Positions 61,759-62,595 of a DNA stretch of 62,595 nt are shown here, piece by piece (the first letter of the stretch is position 1; the number at the start of each line of letters is the position of its first letter). The notes under the pieces were generated by a model, which made no database searches, was not told where the DNA came from, and saw only the letters and a list, made by a program, of their open reading frames with translations. Both the position numbers and the translations under genes were made by a program. The stretch is taken from contig PGYV01000002.1 of the NCBI GenBank assembly GCA_002839855.1, positions 1 through 62,595 on the forward strand, in the 5' to 3' direction. This DNA comes from Candidatus Goldiibacteriota bacterium HGW-Goldbacteria-1 (GTDB lineage: Bacteria > Oederibacteriota > PGYV01).

Positions 61759-62595
61759 ATGAAAAGATTATCTGCTGCGGCGTTTGCATGCGTTTTCCTG
61801 TTTATATTTAATATAACCATTTTTGCATCTCAGGAAGTCCTATCTTCAAAAACTAATAAGACAGATTTTAAGGCTACCGCCAAAATTATAGGCGTTGCTG
61901 ATGCCAATAAACAGTATTCATATGTGGATATGGGCAAAGCCCAGGGCGTTAAAGTTGGGGATAAGTTTTATGTGGAAGGCAAGTATGGTAAGGTTCAGGT
62001 AGAAGTTGTTCAGTCATTTGACAGAATGTCTGCCGTTAAAGTCGTTGACAGTTACCTTCTTGGCGAAGGTCAGGAAGGCCAGATAATACCGCAAAGCAGA
62101 TATGCAAAAGCTGAAATTAAACAGTATCGTGTTAAACCTTATACTGTTGTTAAAAAGAAACCTGTTACTAAAAAGAAAGTTGCAAAGAAAAAGGCAACAC
62201 CTAAGAAAGCAGCTGTTGTTGCAGAGCCGGCAATTGAAGCGCCTTTAGCACCGGAACCGGGCGCGGAATTCCCGGGAATGGATTCAATGGCAGAACCGGG
62301 TATAGAAGCAGAGCCGGGTATGGATATGATGGAAGAGCCGGGCATGGACATGATGGCAGAACCGGGTATGGATGCAGAACCGGGCATGGACATGATGGAA
62401 GAGCCGGGCATGGACATGATGGCAGAGCCGGGATTAGAAGGAATGCCCGGGGATGATCTTGGGATGGATTCGGAAATGGGTCTTGAAGATGAAAGCGTAG
62501 GATTACCGGGCGAAGAAATGCCCGCTGATGATATGGGAATGGACGATATGGGCATGGGCGATGACATGGGAATGCCCGCTGATGATATGGGAATG
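61759..62595 (+). CDS. Secreted protein with FlgT-C-like domain and Met/Glu/Pro-Gly repeats (3' end missing)
   Basis: The reading frame is open for 279 codons and runs off the window. ATG 61759 follows CGGAGGA (61749-61755). A signal peptide (about 1-25, cleavage near TIFA-SQE) is followed by a small beta domain (about 38-110; YSYVDMGKAQGVKVGDKFYVEG) that looks like the FlgT C-terminal fold. A Lys/Pro/Thr-rich stretch follows (VVKKKPVTKKKVAKKKATPKK-like). The remainder is low-complexity repeat with units like AEPGMDMMEEPGMDMM and later DDMGMDDMGMGDD. The tail is very rich in Met, Asp, Glu and Gly. Function unknown; metal binding or a surface tail are possible. Confidence 0.75.
   Translation, partial: MKRLSAAAFACVFLFIFNITIFASQEVLSSKTNKTDFKATAKIIGVADANKQYSYVDMGKAQGVKVGDKFYVEGKYGKVQVEVVQSFDRMSAVKVVDSYLLGEGQEGQIIPQSRYAKAEIKQYRVKPYTVVKKKPVTKKKVAKKKATPKKAAVVAEPAIEAPLAPEPGAEFPGMDSMAEPGIEAEPGMDMMEEPGMDMMAEPGMDAEPGMDMMEEPGMDMMAEPGLEGMPGDDLGMDSEMGLEDESVGLPGEEMPADDMGMDDMGMGDDMGMPADDMGM

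Overview
The window looks like part of the chromosome of an uncultured, Gram-negative-type bacterium of moderate to low GC. Support comes from PorV/PorQ-like outer-membrane barrels, secreted proteins with Thr/Pro-rich 'TPTxT' linkers and C-terminal sorting-like domains, an O-antigen-type CDP-sugar pathway and many TTG/GTG starts. This combination, with intergenic arrays of 7-8 bp units, suggests a candidate phylum such as Goldbacteria or a relative. That placement is a guess, since no rRNA is present. I found no tRNA, rRNA, CRISPR array, transposase or phage gene.

Layout. (1) 1-8194, + strand: tyrS, a Nudix hydrolase, an EndoQ-type repair nuclease, an AsmA-like envelope protein, a LOG-family protein, a HAD phosphatase and two glycosyltransferases. 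(2) 8256-11805: a strong promoter drives a secreted beta-propeller protein and a PorV-like barrel. (3) 11904-15765: amrS and a four-helix-bundle gene on +, then maf and a SurA/PpiD-like foldase on -. (4) 15965-26344: CDP-sugar biosynthesis (rfbF, rfbG, rfbH), then GtrA, a TPP enzyme of the acetolactate-synthase/YerE type, an HpcH/HpaI-like aldolase, a HAD-IIA phosphatase, a C-methyltransferase-like protein, an NAD(P)-sugar epimerase/reductase and a GtrB-like glycosyltransferase. (5) 26365-44107: five large GT-C-type membrane glycosyltransferases, most with PA14-like C-terminal modules, interleaved with a GT2, a methyltransferase and an NHL-type propeller. (6) 44218-47192: a second strong promoter, secreted cargo and PorV-like barrel. 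(7) 47509-49364: a MoxR-like protein without a P-loop and a GT4 on -. (8) 49667-57785: aspartate-family and isoleucine biosynthesis: hom, thrC, a TPR protein, a phosphoglycerate-mutase-like candidate homoserine kinase, lysC with an apparent internal start, a small membrane protein and cimA. (9) 57919-61584: a DUF362 ferredoxin, murI, queD, rph and rdgB. (10) 61759-end: an incomplete Met/Glu/Pro-rich secreted protein.

How it works together (inference). Region 4 makes a CDP-linked deoxy sugar, probably branched. The GtrB-like and DPM-like GT2 proteins could load sugars onto a polyprenyl phosphate, GtrA could flip them, and the GT-C/PA14 proteins could attach them to surface glycans or proteins. 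This would be an enlarged version of the three-gene Gtr system. The cargo/PorV operons are plausible surface layers being decorated.

The most unusual DNA-level feature is a set of unrelated short-unit arrays (families A-D below) that begin at or inside the upstream gene's stop codon and fill the intergenic gap. Several switch to the reverse complement of their own unit halfway along. A second dispersed class consists of GTAG-led hairpins resembling REP elements.
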